Shown one piece after another: positions 56,601-64,000 of a DNA stretch of 64,000 nucleotides (position 1 is its first letter; every line of letters begins with the position of its first letter). Position numbers and translations under genes: made by a program. Source of the DNA: Nannobrachium achirus. Lineage: Eukaryota; Chordata; Actinopteri; Myctophiformes; Myctophidae. Where the stretch lies: the NCBI GenBank assembly GCA_963921795.1, contig OY997641.1, positions 52,040,216-52,104,215 on the forward strand, written 5' to 3'. The notes below the pieces were generated by a model that saw only the letters and a program-made list of their open reading frames with translations, made no database searches and was not told where the DNA came from.

Positions 56601-59377
56601 ACGGACGCACGGACGGATGTAGGGGAAAACATACTCAATGACAGAGTGGGCATGTTTGGGCTCTCACAGCATATCTCCATATACAGTACATATGGGTACC
56701 AGGGGTCTCCATATATGGGTAACTGGTCCGATATACATCACTGGCCAGATGGCCAAGACATGGTGCGACCTCGCCAAGGCGAGGTAACCTGCAAACCACA
56801 TCCAGAAAGGTGTGAAAAGATTGAAAAGAGCACACGTTGCATTCATGTTACTTGAATTGTTAGCAAGAAGATTTTCACTTTGAAAAAGGTTACAGTACAA
56901 TACAAGGTTCAAGGTCCAAGGTTCAAGGCTCAACTTTATTGTCAACAATACCAATTATAGGTAAAAGACGAGTGAAATTCATTGTGTGCTGAAACCAAAA
57001 CAGCAGCTACAGTCTTAAGAATACCACATTAAAATCTATGTGGGTTCTTAAATAACTAAGCTGCTTAAATAGTCTATATTAGGATCAAAACTACCTGAAA
57101 GTACAGGAATGCACATTGCTTTAATTCATTGTCCCTTAGTTTGCAATTATTGTGAAGTAATTTTCCAGCTAAATCTTTGTATGTGTGTAGTTGTCAACAT
57201 GTTTCAAAGTGTAATGTCCTTCACTGGTAATAGGAAATAATGTTGACACCAATAGTAAAACATGAAAGTAACTCATGGTCTGTTTTTCCACCTACAGTGT
57301 CTGTTATCCTGTACATACCATCACATGCAGGTAAGCAACTTATCTGAAAGAAAAGTATATTGAGAAAAAAAAAAATTAAATGTGAATTCATTTATTTTTG
57401 ACTTGATAGAAGCTTCCCAGATTAGATTAGTTGGGTCTTCCCTGATGTGTTCTGGAAGAGTGGAGATCCTTCATAACAACCGCTGGGGAACGATCTGTGA
57501 TGACAACTGGGACCTGAAAGATGCTGAGGTGGTTTGCAGAGAGCTGAGCTGTGGGAAGGCACAGAGTGCTCCTAGAAATGCCCGCTTTGGCCACGGGAAT
57601 GGTTCGATCTGGATGGATGATGTGGGTTGTTCAGGAAGTGAAATGTCTCTAACTCAGTGCCCACACAGAGGATTTGGTGTACATAACTGTGGTCATGGTG
57701 AGGATGCTGGCGTCGTCTGCTCAGGTAAGAGCAGTGTGGATGTCATGGAACTCATCACAGATAAATGTTTGTTTAAACATAAGAATGTTGTAATACTATT
57801 TATTTCATGTTCAGGGGTGAAACTGGTGAATAGTGGACGGTGCTCTGGAACAGTGGAGATCCTTCACAACAACAGCTGGGGAACAGTCTGTGATGACAGC
57901 TGGGACCTGAATGATGCTGAGGTGGTTTGCAGAGAACTGAGCTGTGGGACGGCACAGAGTGCTCCTAGAGATGCCCATTTTGGCAGAGGGACTGGTCCAA
58001 TCTGGATGGATGATGTGCGTTGTTCAGGAAATGAAAGCTCTCTAACTCAGTGCCCACACAGTGGATTTGGTGAACACGATTGTAAACAAGCCAAAGATGC
58101 TGGTGTCGTCTGCTCAGGTAAGATCAGAGGATGTCATGGAACTCATCACAGATAAAGCTTTGTAAAATCATCACAAAGTTGTAGTAACACTATTTATTTC
58201 ATGTTCAGGTTTAGTGAGGCTCGTGGGTGGTGGTGGACGGTGCTCTGGCAGGGTGGAGATCTATCACAACAAAGGCTGGGGAACAATCTGTGATGACAAC
58301 TGGGACCTGAAAGATGCTGAGGTGGTTTGTAGAGAGCTAAACTGTGGGACGGCACAGAGTGCTCCTAGAGGTGCCCGTTTTGGCAGAGGGACTGGTCCAA
58401 TCTGGATGGATGTTGTGGGTTGTTCAGGAAGTGAAATCTCTCTAACTCAGTGCCCACACAGAGGATTTGGTGAACACAACTGTCTTGGTGAGGATGCTGG
58501 TGTCGTCTGCTCAGGTAAGAGCAGTTTGAATATCATAGAACTCATCACAGATAAATATTTGTTTAAACATCACAAAGTTGTAACACTATTTATTTCGTGT
58601 TCAGGTTCAGTGAGGCTGGTGGATGGTAGTAGACGATGCTCTGGCAGGGTGGAGGTCTATCACAACAACAGCTGGGGAACAGTCTGTGATGACAGCTGGG
58701 ACCTGAAAGATGCTGAGGTGGTTTGCAGAGAGCTGAGCTGTGGGACGGCACAGATTGCTCCTGGAGGTGCACATTTTGGCCAAGGGTATGGTCCAATCTG
58801 GATGGATGATGTGCGTTGTTCAGGAAGTGAAATATCTCTAACTCAGTGCCCACACAGTGGATTTGGTAAACATGATTGTAAACACGCCAAAGATGCTGGT
58901 GTCGTCTGCTCCGGTAAGATCAGTGGATGTCATGGAATTCATCACAGATAAACCTTTGTATAAACATCACAAAGTTGTAACACAATTTATTTCATGTTCA
59001 GGTCCGTTGAGGCTGGTGGATGGTAGTGGACGGTGCTCAGGCAGGGTGGAGATCCATCACAACAACCGCTGGGGAACAGTCTGTGATAACAGCTGGGACC
59101 TGAAAGATGCTGAGGTGCTTTGCAGAGAGCTGAGCTGTGGGACGGCACAGAGAGCTCCTAGAGGTGTCCGTTTTGGCCAAGGGAATGGTTCAATCTGGAT
59201 GGAAAACCTTGGTTGTTCAGGAAGTGAAAGGTCTCTAACTGACTGCCCCCACAGAGGATTTGGTGTACACAATTGTGGACACGATGAGGATGCTGGTGTT
59301 GTCTGTTCAGGTAAAAGTTTTCATGTCACAAATATAAAATAATTGTACAGTATATCAAATCGCAAAGGTGCAACACT

Positions 59378-59431
<54 letters not shown>

Positions 59432-60306
59432 GGTCGGTCGGTCGGTCTGTCGATCTGGGATTGTTCGCCATCTGCTGTGTTCAGTGTTCAGTGCCAGTAT
59501 AGGCCAAGTTCAAACTGACCATTTCTTTCTTTTCAAATCTTTTTTATTAAGGTACAGTGTAACAATGAGGCAGGTACACACACATATTGATGACACCCCA
59601 AGTCCCATTCTCATCACAATCATTGGTATAAAATAGCACACGATCTGAGGCCATCACGGTTCGTACAAATTCAAAGCTTAAAAGCAAGTGAGGCTTTGAA
59701 AAATAACTTTTTAAAGAAAGTGGGAGCAGCAGCTCCTCAAACACACGACCCATTCGTGACCCGGAAGCACTCTCAAACTGACCATTTCAAAATACTAATA
59801 ATTATTATTTTTGATATACCCTGTCCCTCCAGAACTTCAATTCCTTCCTTCCTCCCTCCCTCCAGAACTTCCATTCCTTCCTTCCTCCCTCCCTCCCCTC
59901 CCTTCAGGACCTCAAACATCTCGTTCTCGTCTGCTAGTGGTTGGTTCTGTAGCAGCCCTGCTCCTCCTGTTAATACTGCTGGTAATTGGTCGCTGGCTGG
60001 TGTTGAGGAGGAAATTCAGAAAGCCTGCAGCCGAGACTATCTACACAGCCTGTGAGTAATACTAATTCTATGCACGAGAATGCTACGCACACCAAAGTCC
60101 TCATAGTGGCGGAAGAATAATCTAAATGATAGTCTTCAAAAGACAAGGCGAGGTGGCCACACAAAGTGCCAATACTTTATTTTTGGACGCAGATATAAAA
60201 GAGACCAATGTTAAGTAAAGTTTATATTAGCTATTCTTACTCTTTCAAATAACAGTTAGACACACACACACACACACACACACAAACGCACGCACACACG
60301 CGCGCG

Positions 60307-60375
<69 letters not shown>

Positions 60376-61315
60376 CATTTAATAACATGCTTTTTCTTTA
60401 ATGGTTCTTACAGTGTATTTGGTTGAGATGGTGGATCTACGTACTACCAGACTAGGAATTGAATGAGGTCAAGTTGATTTGATTTTACATATGACACGAA
60501 CACTGATAAACCTTATAATGTATGTATTTCTTCTTAGGTGTGATGAACGCCCACAATACAGAGGGGAGAGATGGTGATGAAGAAGATCACCAAGACACCG
60601 ATGATGACAGTGATCATGACTATGAGAACCCGTCAGTACACTGAGGGTTTGAAATGAACCTTCTATTTGATTTTTTAATGAAGGCTTAATGTAAAAAAAA
60701 ATGTGAATGTCTAAAATGTTAAAATGTCATCCGTGCAATAACCCTTGCACCCTTTGAGTGATATTCTTGCCCTGTGTTTATTGCTTATTGAGCGTTTTTA
60801 GGTCTTTTATTGTGTTTTTATGATCATGTTTTATTGTATTGGAGATTCCGAGCATTCACATGTATGTACCTAAACCGAGCATCTAAATGACAATAAAGTG
60901 AATCTGTAACTGAATCTCCTGTGCTGGTCATTAACTATTGTCTTCTCATGTCGATCTCAGAGACCCTGTGGCAGTCAGCAACATGCACAAACACATCAGC
61001 AAGAATGATGCCGTCTATGCTAATACTGACCCAAAGAAGAGCATCAAAGATCATCCCAACCCTGGAAGGAGAGCAGTGGAGGGCCAGAGTGATGAAGATG
61101 AAGAAGGACACTACATGCCCATGAAACCCTGCAGTGAACATGAGCAGGACAACATCAATGTTAACCAAGACATGAACCCAGAGAGCAGCACCAAAGAACA
61201 CCTCAACCCTGGAGGGAGAGCAGTGGAAAGTCCACAATGTGTTGTTGTTGAAGAAGAAAACAATTACATAGCCTTTGAACCCTGTGATGAAGATAAGCAG
61301 GACAATCTATCCTAA
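36616..61315 (+). CDS. SRCR receptor gene C: five SRCR domains, transmembrane, signalling tail
   Basis: Exons 36616-36658, 57298-57330, 57410-57724, 57815-58117, 58209-58514, 58605-58913, 59002-59310, 59908-60051, 60538-60631, 60961-61315 sum to 2,211 nt with every phase matching (736 aa). Signal peptide of about 25 residues, five group-B SRCR domains, GPQTSRSR linker, one helix, LRRKFRKP, then a tail of about 160 residues with IYTAC, DYENP, AVYANT, HYMPM and NYIAF. The tyrosine of NIYVN in relatives is Asn here. Architecture matches CD163/WC1-type scavenger receptors; no ortholog is claimed. Intron 1 spans 20.6 kb and holds a retrovirus and a giant palindrome. Whether that intron is spliced out efficiently is unknown. 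The only complete, fully open copy in the window. Confidence 0.88.
38069..38459 (+). mobile_element. Endogenous retrovirus 5' LTR
   Basis: 391 bp beginning TGTGGTATCTCACAAGGC and ending ATATTTTTCTATAACA, so TG...CA ended. Contains a poly(A) signal GAATAAATC near 38394. The left end matches the sequence at 39886 and the right end matches that at 52794. Old and diverged; no viral protein is readable. Confidence 0.75.
38460..39885 (+). mobile_element. Internal remnant of the endogenous retrovirus
   Basis: Directly after the LTR is a primer-binding-like TTGGCGAGCCAGGAGC. The interval ends with a polypurine tract AAAGGGAGGAA (39875-39885) abutting the 3' LTR. A 29-bp direct repeat (AGAATATTTTGCATGACCGT...) occurs near 39330 and 39390. 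At 1.4 kb it is far too short for complete gag-pol-env, and I see no conserved retroviral motif. Confidence 0.65.
39886..40040 (+). mobile_element. 5' piece of the split 3' LTR
   Basis: Starts TGTGGTAGAAATATTT after the polypurine tract. Shares ATTTAGATGTACCTGCAGC and TGTCAATCTAACAGCTGA with the 5' LTR. Homology fades near 40010-40040, where the palindrome block begins. Confidence 0.65.
40600..40794 (+). other. First-exon-like segment in left arm (mirror at about 51817-52010)
   Basis: GC-box-like GGGCGGGTC and CCAATCAG/GATTGGC motifs precede a stretch ending TCCATTCAG|GTAAGAGT, a strong donor. The mirror copy in the right arm points toward it. No coding sequence is recognised; it could be a 5' exon of a transposon gene or of a duplicated host gene. 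Confidence 0.3.
40946..41555. mobile_element. hAT-like element with amplified internal repeat (left arm)
   Basis: Starts CAGGGGTCTTCAACGTTTTC and ends GATGAAGACCCCTG. From 40965 to 41335 it carries about 12 units of a 24-32-bp repeat (AGGGACCCCTTAGCTGAGAG + AGAGATGAAGC). A hairpin-module copy is at 41352-41420. The unexpanded relative is at 5588-6053. Confidence 0.8.
41969..42009. repeat. (GT)n, left arm
   Basis: About 20 GT units. The inverse tract in the right arm is 50573-50641, about 34 units, so the two arms are not simple copies of one read. Confidence 0.95.
42590..42665. repeat. Hairpin ACTGAGAGTGCACAAATGGA type (mirror near 49920-49990)
   Basis: CACAAATGGAACCAAAT is followed by its complement ATTTGGTTCCATTTGT, with looser outer pairing. 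A related hairpin occurs at 46037-46120 (TGACAGTGTACAAATG ... CATTTGTACACTGTCA). Confidence 0.75.
42806..43060 (+). mobile_element. Non-LTR retrotransposon fragment 1 (left arm; mirror 49522-49776 minus)
   Basis: Translation includes [16 protein letters not shown] and [15 protein letters not shown], a reverse-transcriptase C-terminal pattern common in fish LINEs. Broken and short. Confidence 0.7.
43600..44157 (+). mobile_element. Non-LTR retrotransposon fragment 2, ORF2 C-terminus (left arm)
   Basis: Two frames: [20 protein letters not shown] through AWALGKYCG, then [20 protein letters not shown] with CIYC...HFMFYC, the zinc-knuckle tail of LINE polyproteins. A frame break separates them. 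The host-gene look of the ORFs is misleading. Confidence 0.8.
45261..45718. mobile_element. hAT-like element with perfect 8-bp duplication (left arm)
   Basis: Ends CAGGGTTCCCCAATTAG / CTATTGGGGAACCCTG, flanked both sides by GTGTACAG. The hairpin module at 45446-45522 fills the middle. Mirror copy 46543-47010 is about 10 bp longer. Confidence 0.88.
45748..46120. other. Segment present only in the left palindrome arm
   Basis: 373 bp flanked by the direct repeat AGTTA, of which the right arm keeps one copy. This is either a deletion in the right arm by microhomology or an insertion in the left. It contains a hairpin (46037-46120) and no gene. Confidence 0.75.
46187..46441. other. Palindrome centre (spacer)
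   Basis: About 255 bp not repeated in the arms. Includes a degenerate TTAGGG tract (46203-46250), then GTGACGTCAGACCACTCTAA, which resembles the TGATGTCA-rich repeat family, and an ACGATCTACAAG half-site of the hairpin module. Confidence 0.75.
46203..46250. repeat. Interstitial telomere-like repeat
   Basis: About seven TTAGGG-like units (GGTTAGGGTTAGGGTTA, then TTTAGGG variants and GGGTTAGGGTTA). Short and degenerate, so not a chromosome end. It lies exactly in the palindrome centre. Confidence 0.85.
46543..47010. mobile_element. hAT-like element (right arm)
   Basis: Inverse of 45261-45718 with CTGTACAC on both sides. The hairpin module is at 46739-46818 and includes a 3-bp insertion (CGCCGCC). 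Confidence 0.88.
47245..47558. mobile_element. GC-rich insertion present only in the right palindrome arm
   Basis: About 314 bp, CpG-rich, from CAAAGGGGATTCCAGACGG to GCAACCGCCTGCCGTGTGTA. Flanks AAGCACAT and GAGCACCT are similar, suggesting a target duplication. The left arm is uninterrupted at 45016. Identity unknown. Confidence 0.65.
48425..48982 (-). mobile_element. Non-LTR retrotransposon fragment 2 (right arm)
   Basis: Exact inverse of 43600-44157 as far as I can compare; both translated pieces (76 and 105 residues) are identical to the left arm. Confidence 0.8.
50573..50641. repeat. (CA)n, right arm
   Basis: About 34 CA units, opposite the shorter GT tract of the left arm. Confidence 0.95.
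51056..51663. mobile_element. hAT-like element with amplified internal repeat (right arm)
   Basis: Inverse of 40946-41555. The unit array lies at 51285-51640 and the hairpin copy at about 51190-51258. Confidence 0.8.
52530..52794 (+). mobile_element. 3' piece of the split 3' LTR
   Basis: Resembles the second half of the 5' LTR (GATGCTGTGTATGCTGTTTC, AATAAATGTTTGACTTC) and ends AATATTTTTCTATCACA, the inverse of the LTR start TGTGGTAGAAATATT. The left limit is approximate. Confidence 0.65.
53450..54085. repeat. GCGCCACC-family repeat cluster
   Basis: Several diverged units of the family tandemly arrayed at 28190, including GTGGCGCTATAAGAGGCC and AAGGTGGCGCTATAAAAGG. Begins with CTAGAAGTAGTGCTCTTCCG as at 16190 and 20560 (reversed). 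Confidence 0.6.
54091..56218. mobile_element. 2.1-kb DNA transposon with about 200-bp terminal inverted repeats
   Basis: Left end CTGAACTGAGTCAGTGGGTC and right end GACCCACTGACTCAGTTCAG. Complementarity extends about 200 bp inward (to about 54290 and 56015). Encloses a decayed protein-coding segment on the minus strand. Several AATATGGCCGCC motifs (YY1-like) lie in the left part. The target duplication is unclear. Confidence 0.8.
55184..55745 (-). pseudogene. Transposon-encoded protein fragment with cysteine-rich CXC-like end
   Basis: Minus-strand reading gives [20 protein letters not shown], then, after a one-base frameshift near 55540, [20 protein letters not shown] and [15 protein letters not shown]. 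It ends with a cysteine cluster ([20 protein letters not shown]). Similar multi-copy proteins with an LPPT...YGW...CxC plan occur in many animal genomes. I infer a transposon product. Broken by the frameshift and missing its N-terminus. Confidence 0.6.
56240..57297. other. End of intron 1 of gene C
   Basis: GCGCCACC-family units (56220-56560), (GGAC)n near 56585, a CATATATGG-rich patch (56660-56770), then sequence paralogous to 29690-29830 of gene B and a short LINE tail (56890-56945). Confidence 0.5.
57298..57330 (+). CDS. SRCR gene C exon 2 (signal peptide end)
   Basis: 33 bp, acceptor CCTACAG, donor GTAAGC. Encodes [11 protein letters not shown]. Confidence 0.82.
57410..57724 (+). CDS. 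SRCR domain 1 exon of gene C
   Basis: 315 bp, acceptor TTGATAG, donor [26 protein letters not shown] start, eight cysteines, ends GVVCSG. Confidence 0.94.
57815..58117 (+). CDS. SRCR domain 2 exon of gene C
   Basis: 303 bp. [19 protein letters not shown] start; C-terminal half [17 protein letters not shown]. Eight cysteines. Confidence 0.94.
58209..58514 (+). CDS. SRCR domain 3 exon of gene C
   Basis: 306 bp. [20 protein letters not shown] start; [16 protein letters not shown] end, one residue shorter than its neighbours. Eight cysteines. Confidence 0.94.
58605..58913 (+). CDS. SRCR domain 4 exon of gene C
   Basis: 309 bp. [20 protein letters not shown] start; [17 protein letters not shown] end. 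Donor CCG|GTAAGA. Eight cysteines. Confidence 0.94.
59002..59310 (+). CDS. SRCR domain 5 exon of gene C (membrane-proximal)
   Basis: 309 bp. [20 protein letters not shown] start and the membrane-proximal type end ([19 protein letters not shown]). Donor GTAAAAG as in gene B and the second SRCR exon of gene A. Confidence 0.94.
59381..59450. repeat. (GT)n/(CGGT)n microsatellite between SRCR 5 and TM exon
   Basis: About 25 GT units, then CGGTCGGTCGGTCGGTC. Same relative position as GT tracts in genes A and B. Confidence 0.95.
59908..60051 (+). CDS. Transmembrane exon of gene C
   Basis: 144 bp. [20 protein letters not shown], the rest of the helix, [15 protein letters not shown]. Acceptor CCTTCAG, donor GTGAGT. 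Confidence 0.9.
60258..60373. repeat. (CA)n with an alternating CG core
   Basis: CA runs on both sides of a CGCGCGCGCGCGCGC stretch at about 60300-60315: alternating purine-pyrimidine sequence that can adopt Z-DNA. Confidence 0.95.
60538..60631 (+). CDS. Cytoplasmic exon 1 of gene C
   Basis: 94 bp, ends DYENP with donor CC|GTCAGT. Unspliced reading stops after YENPSVH (TGA). Confidence 0.8.
60961..61315 (+). CDS. Cytoplasmic exon 2 of gene C (terminal)
   Basis: 355 bp to TAA. AVYANT, HYMPM, NYIAF kept; NINVNQ replaces NIYVN. Confidence 0.85.
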
Positions 61316-61682
61316 CTGATGATTAGCAGGCTAAGACCATGTTCAACGTAAATGTAATTTATTCAATTTAAATCGGTTTTACTTCGGGCAGAGAGAGGAA
61401 AGAAATGCGATACAAGACTGTTTTGGATTGGAATCCAGGTCCTCAAATACCAACTGGCTCAGCCAGTTGAATGTAATGTATTCTATTTAATGTATTGAAT
61501 AGAATACACAGCATGTTTGTTATTTTGAATTGATCTGTGTTATTTTATACACCATGAAGTAGGCCTATTTTACGTTGTCTAAAGCCTTATGATAAAGAGA
61601 AGTTATTCGAATTCATCAGGAGATGGATCTCCTCAGGTAGAACTTTAGTTCAGGTCTGTAGATTTTGAAACAAGCTGGAGAA

Positions 61683-61688
61683 AATAAA
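61683..61688 (+). terminator. Polyadenylation signal of gene C
   Basis: AATAAA about 370 bp after the stop, at the same place as in gene A. Confidence 0.5.
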
Positions 61689-61922
61689 ATGTTGAATTTC
61701 CCTTACAATGAGCGAATGAAAATAGTCTAGATAATCTCTTTGATACTGTAAATAGGTTGATTTTTGTTATTAGTTTGCATGCATTTTAAGGAAACCTTCA
61801 TAATCTATTCTAAGCAATCATAGTGTGAACATTGAGAGAAAACTCACATATTGATTTTGTTGCCAATGCATTATACAATGGATTATTTATGAAATTGGGC
61901 TTGCAATGTAATCTGACTCAAT

Positions 61923-62071
61923 AAAGAGGAAGTCTCACAATAATCATGGTTTCCTGCACATGTCTATAGATGAGAACTCACCACAATAGTTATAACACTA
62001 GACACTTCTTCCTAGTCTAGTCTTCACCTTCACTGGAGACTGAGAAGACCCTATCAATGTATCTCTGCACC
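61923..62071 (+). promoter_or_regulatory. Proximal promoter of SRCR gene D
   Basis: AAAGAGGAAGT at 61923-61933, 149 bp before the ATG, in the conserved promoter block. Confidence 0.6.
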
Positions 62072-62114
62072 ATGGGACCCTTACTATGGAGAAGAATCCT
62101 GTATTTGTACATGA
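62072..62114 (+). CDS. SRCR gene D exon 1 (gene continues beyond window)
   Basis: Encodes [14 protein letters not shown], donor GTGAGT at 62115. Only intron 1 follows in the window, so domain number is unknown. Confidence 0.75.
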
Positions 62115-64000
62115 GTGAGTGCCAGGTTTTATTATTCTATCAACTGATGTCTCCGATGTATTAATATATAGAAAATAATCTGATCTATATAGAACATAAA
62201 GGTATGACTACAAAGCAACAAAACATTTTTGGACACACACACTTAATTGTGTGCACGGTCAAATTAGCCTTCATGATTTTGTGTATGAACAATGACCTCA
62301 AGAACAGATATACAATCAGTGTAATATCACTTATATGCCGATATCTCATTTGGCTGACCAGTTTTAAACCAATTTTCAGTAAAGTTTTTGTTCGTAGTTA
62401 CTGCTCTCTGGCTTTGTAGGGCAATATACCGTATTGTGTTTTCTCACTTACAGAGATTCTTGACGTTTCGATTTGAATGAAGTGAGGGCATTCCACCTAT
62501 GATAGTATAGTAACTGGTATTGAGTTCATCATTATGTATGAATATTTACTGCATGGTCAGAGCCCAGCACAGTGTTGTCTGCTGTAAGATAGATCCCAGT
62601 AATGTACGATGCTTCCTGGGCACTGAGCAGAGACGGACGGGGTGAGCATCCTCAGTGTTGACCTGTTACATTATTACATAAACGCCTAATCACAATTATT
62701 TGAGATAATCACGCTTATTTTTCGCATAATTGTCATAAACATTTCCATGTTGAAAATCTTTCATACTGTATATTTTCAAAAATAGTGGAAATAGCAGATC
62801 TGCAATCTCTGTCAAGTTAATTGTCATTACTGCCCTGTGCACCTTTTGTTTACGAAGCCTAAACGAAGCCAATCAGAAAAGTATTTTTTATTCATAATGT
62901 TCCAATGTTTCAATGACAGAAACACAACTAAAACTTTAATAGCTATTATTTGAATGACAATTAATGGTCAAGTAAAATGTCATAATTATGGCAATCGTGC
63001 CCTAGACCCAGATAGAGGCAGTGGACTGAGACATCCACACTGATGATGGATGCTCTCATATGGGATGTTAGCCAGACAGGATTGTATCTGTCACAGGCTA
63101 TGCCTATACAGAGGGTCCCTTTTGCTCTTACCATGGGTCCACTTCCTGGTCACAGTTTACATTTTAAAGTTGAATCATTAGAGGAGCGGAAAGCTGAGAC
63201 GTGGTTGTTGTCACAGAGGGTCCCAGGTCGGACCAGGGAGAGAGAAGCTTCACGAGGTCTTGGCTCCAAACGCCATCCATGTCAGTGTGGTTCTCAGCCT
63301 TTTTAGGCAGCGACCCCCCAAAATAACCCACCACTAGCGTACAATACCAGTAAGACTCCCTAATCGGGAGATAAGCGACCGTAGGTCACTTATCTCCACA
63401 AATAGGGCAAAAATGTGTTTTGGCAAAATCTTCCTGATCCATGTTGATGACATGAGTGTAGACATACTGTGTAGTGATTTTCGTGATTTTAGGGCAAAAT
63501 CTGTAGGAGCAGTGTCCAAAAATGTGTTGTGAAAAATCGGCCTGGAGGTGGCGCTATATGGGAGAGATTCATGTTGATGGGATGAGTGTAGACATACTGT
63601 GTACCGATTTGCGTGATTTTAGGGCCAAAATTGTAGGAGCAGTGTCCAAAAATGTGTTTTGCAAGAATCGGCCTCATGGTGGCGCTAGAAGAGGGCCATG
63701 TGAGAAATGAGGGGTGCGGTCTCCGCGTCCCGGTCGCTCCTAGCCGGAGTTACGGCATTTTATGTGAGCTGCAGTGTAGGGGGTCCTCCACTGGGGGTGC
63801 CACCACTTTTGCATCCGTTCTGGAGCACCAGGAGTCGGTGGTCCCCGGGAATTCCCCGTGAGCAGCCCCGTTGGGGTGGTCATTTGGTCAGTTTAGCACA
63901 TTTGGTCATTTTTTACATCTGGGGGTCCCCCAGGGACCTGGGGGTCCCTGGAGCTCCGGGCGTCCTTGGAGGTTGTAGTTTGGCAGGCAAGGAACGTGTG
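62115..64000. other. Intron 1 of SRCR gene D (partial)
   Basis: Paralogous to introns of A-C up to about 63330. From 63345 it carries a reversed copy of the GCGACC-ended element (CAGTAAGACTCCCTAATCGG, then GCGCCACC units) interrupted at about 63710-63965 by unrelated sequence (GGGGTCCCCCAGGGACC hairpin) and resuming TTTGGCAGGCAAGGAACGTG at the window end. Confidence 0.6.

Overview
The window is nuclear DNA from a vertebrate, almost certainly a ray-finned fish. It has intron-split genes with GT..AG junctions, a SOCS7 ortholog, an array of fish-type SRCR receptor genes, abundant (CA)n microsatellites, teleost-type tRNA SINEs (B-box GGTTCGATTCC) and many short non-autonomous DNA transposons. Nothing bacterial or organellar is visible. 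I cannot name the species.

Region 1 (1-8.2 kb): the last four coding exons of SOCS7 on the + strand (SH2 domain, then SOCS box), followed by a probable long 3' UTR ending near an AATAAA at 8188. The introns hold microsatellites, a SINE and hAT-like elements. Region 2 (8.2-14.6 kb): repeats around one complete intronless gene on the - strand (11871-13430) for tubulin-folding cofactor E (CAP-Gly, LRR and ubiquitin-like domains). It looks like a retrogene with its own TATA/CRE promoter.

Region 3 (14.6-64 kb): a head-to-tail array of group-B scavenger-receptor-cysteine-rich (SRCR) membrane receptor genes on the + strand. The full exon plan is a 43-bp signal exon, a 27-33-bp mini-exon, SRCR exons of 303-315 bp (all phase 1), a 144-bp transmembrane exon, and two cytoplasmic exons rich in phosphotyrosine-type motifs. 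Gene A (14800-23116) has two SRCR exons and a frameshifted transmembrane exon. Gene B (24832-33535) has one good SRCR exon and one wrecked one. Gene C (36616-61315) has five SRCR exons and is fully open (736 aa predicted). Gene D starts at 62072 and leaves the window. Every first exon has the same PU.1-type site about 145 bp upstream, suggesting myeloid expression. A 1,993-bp nearly perfect tandem duplication between B and C duplicates a tail exon plus the next promoter and first exon.

The first intron of gene C is inflated to about 20.6 kb by a 14.7-kb block absent from the paralogous intron of gene A. The block is an old endogenous retrovirus (5' LTR, primer-binding-like site, polypurine tract, 3' LTR) whose 3' LTR is split by a giant palindrome with about 6-kb arms (40199-46186 and 46442-52407) and a telomere-like TTAGGG tract in the centre. 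The arms are nearly identical but differ by clear indels. The palindrome may be real or partly an assembly fold-back.

The clearest unexplained signal is a hairpin module (core GCAGATCTACAAGC and its complement) that recurs at about ten sites inside transposons with different ends.
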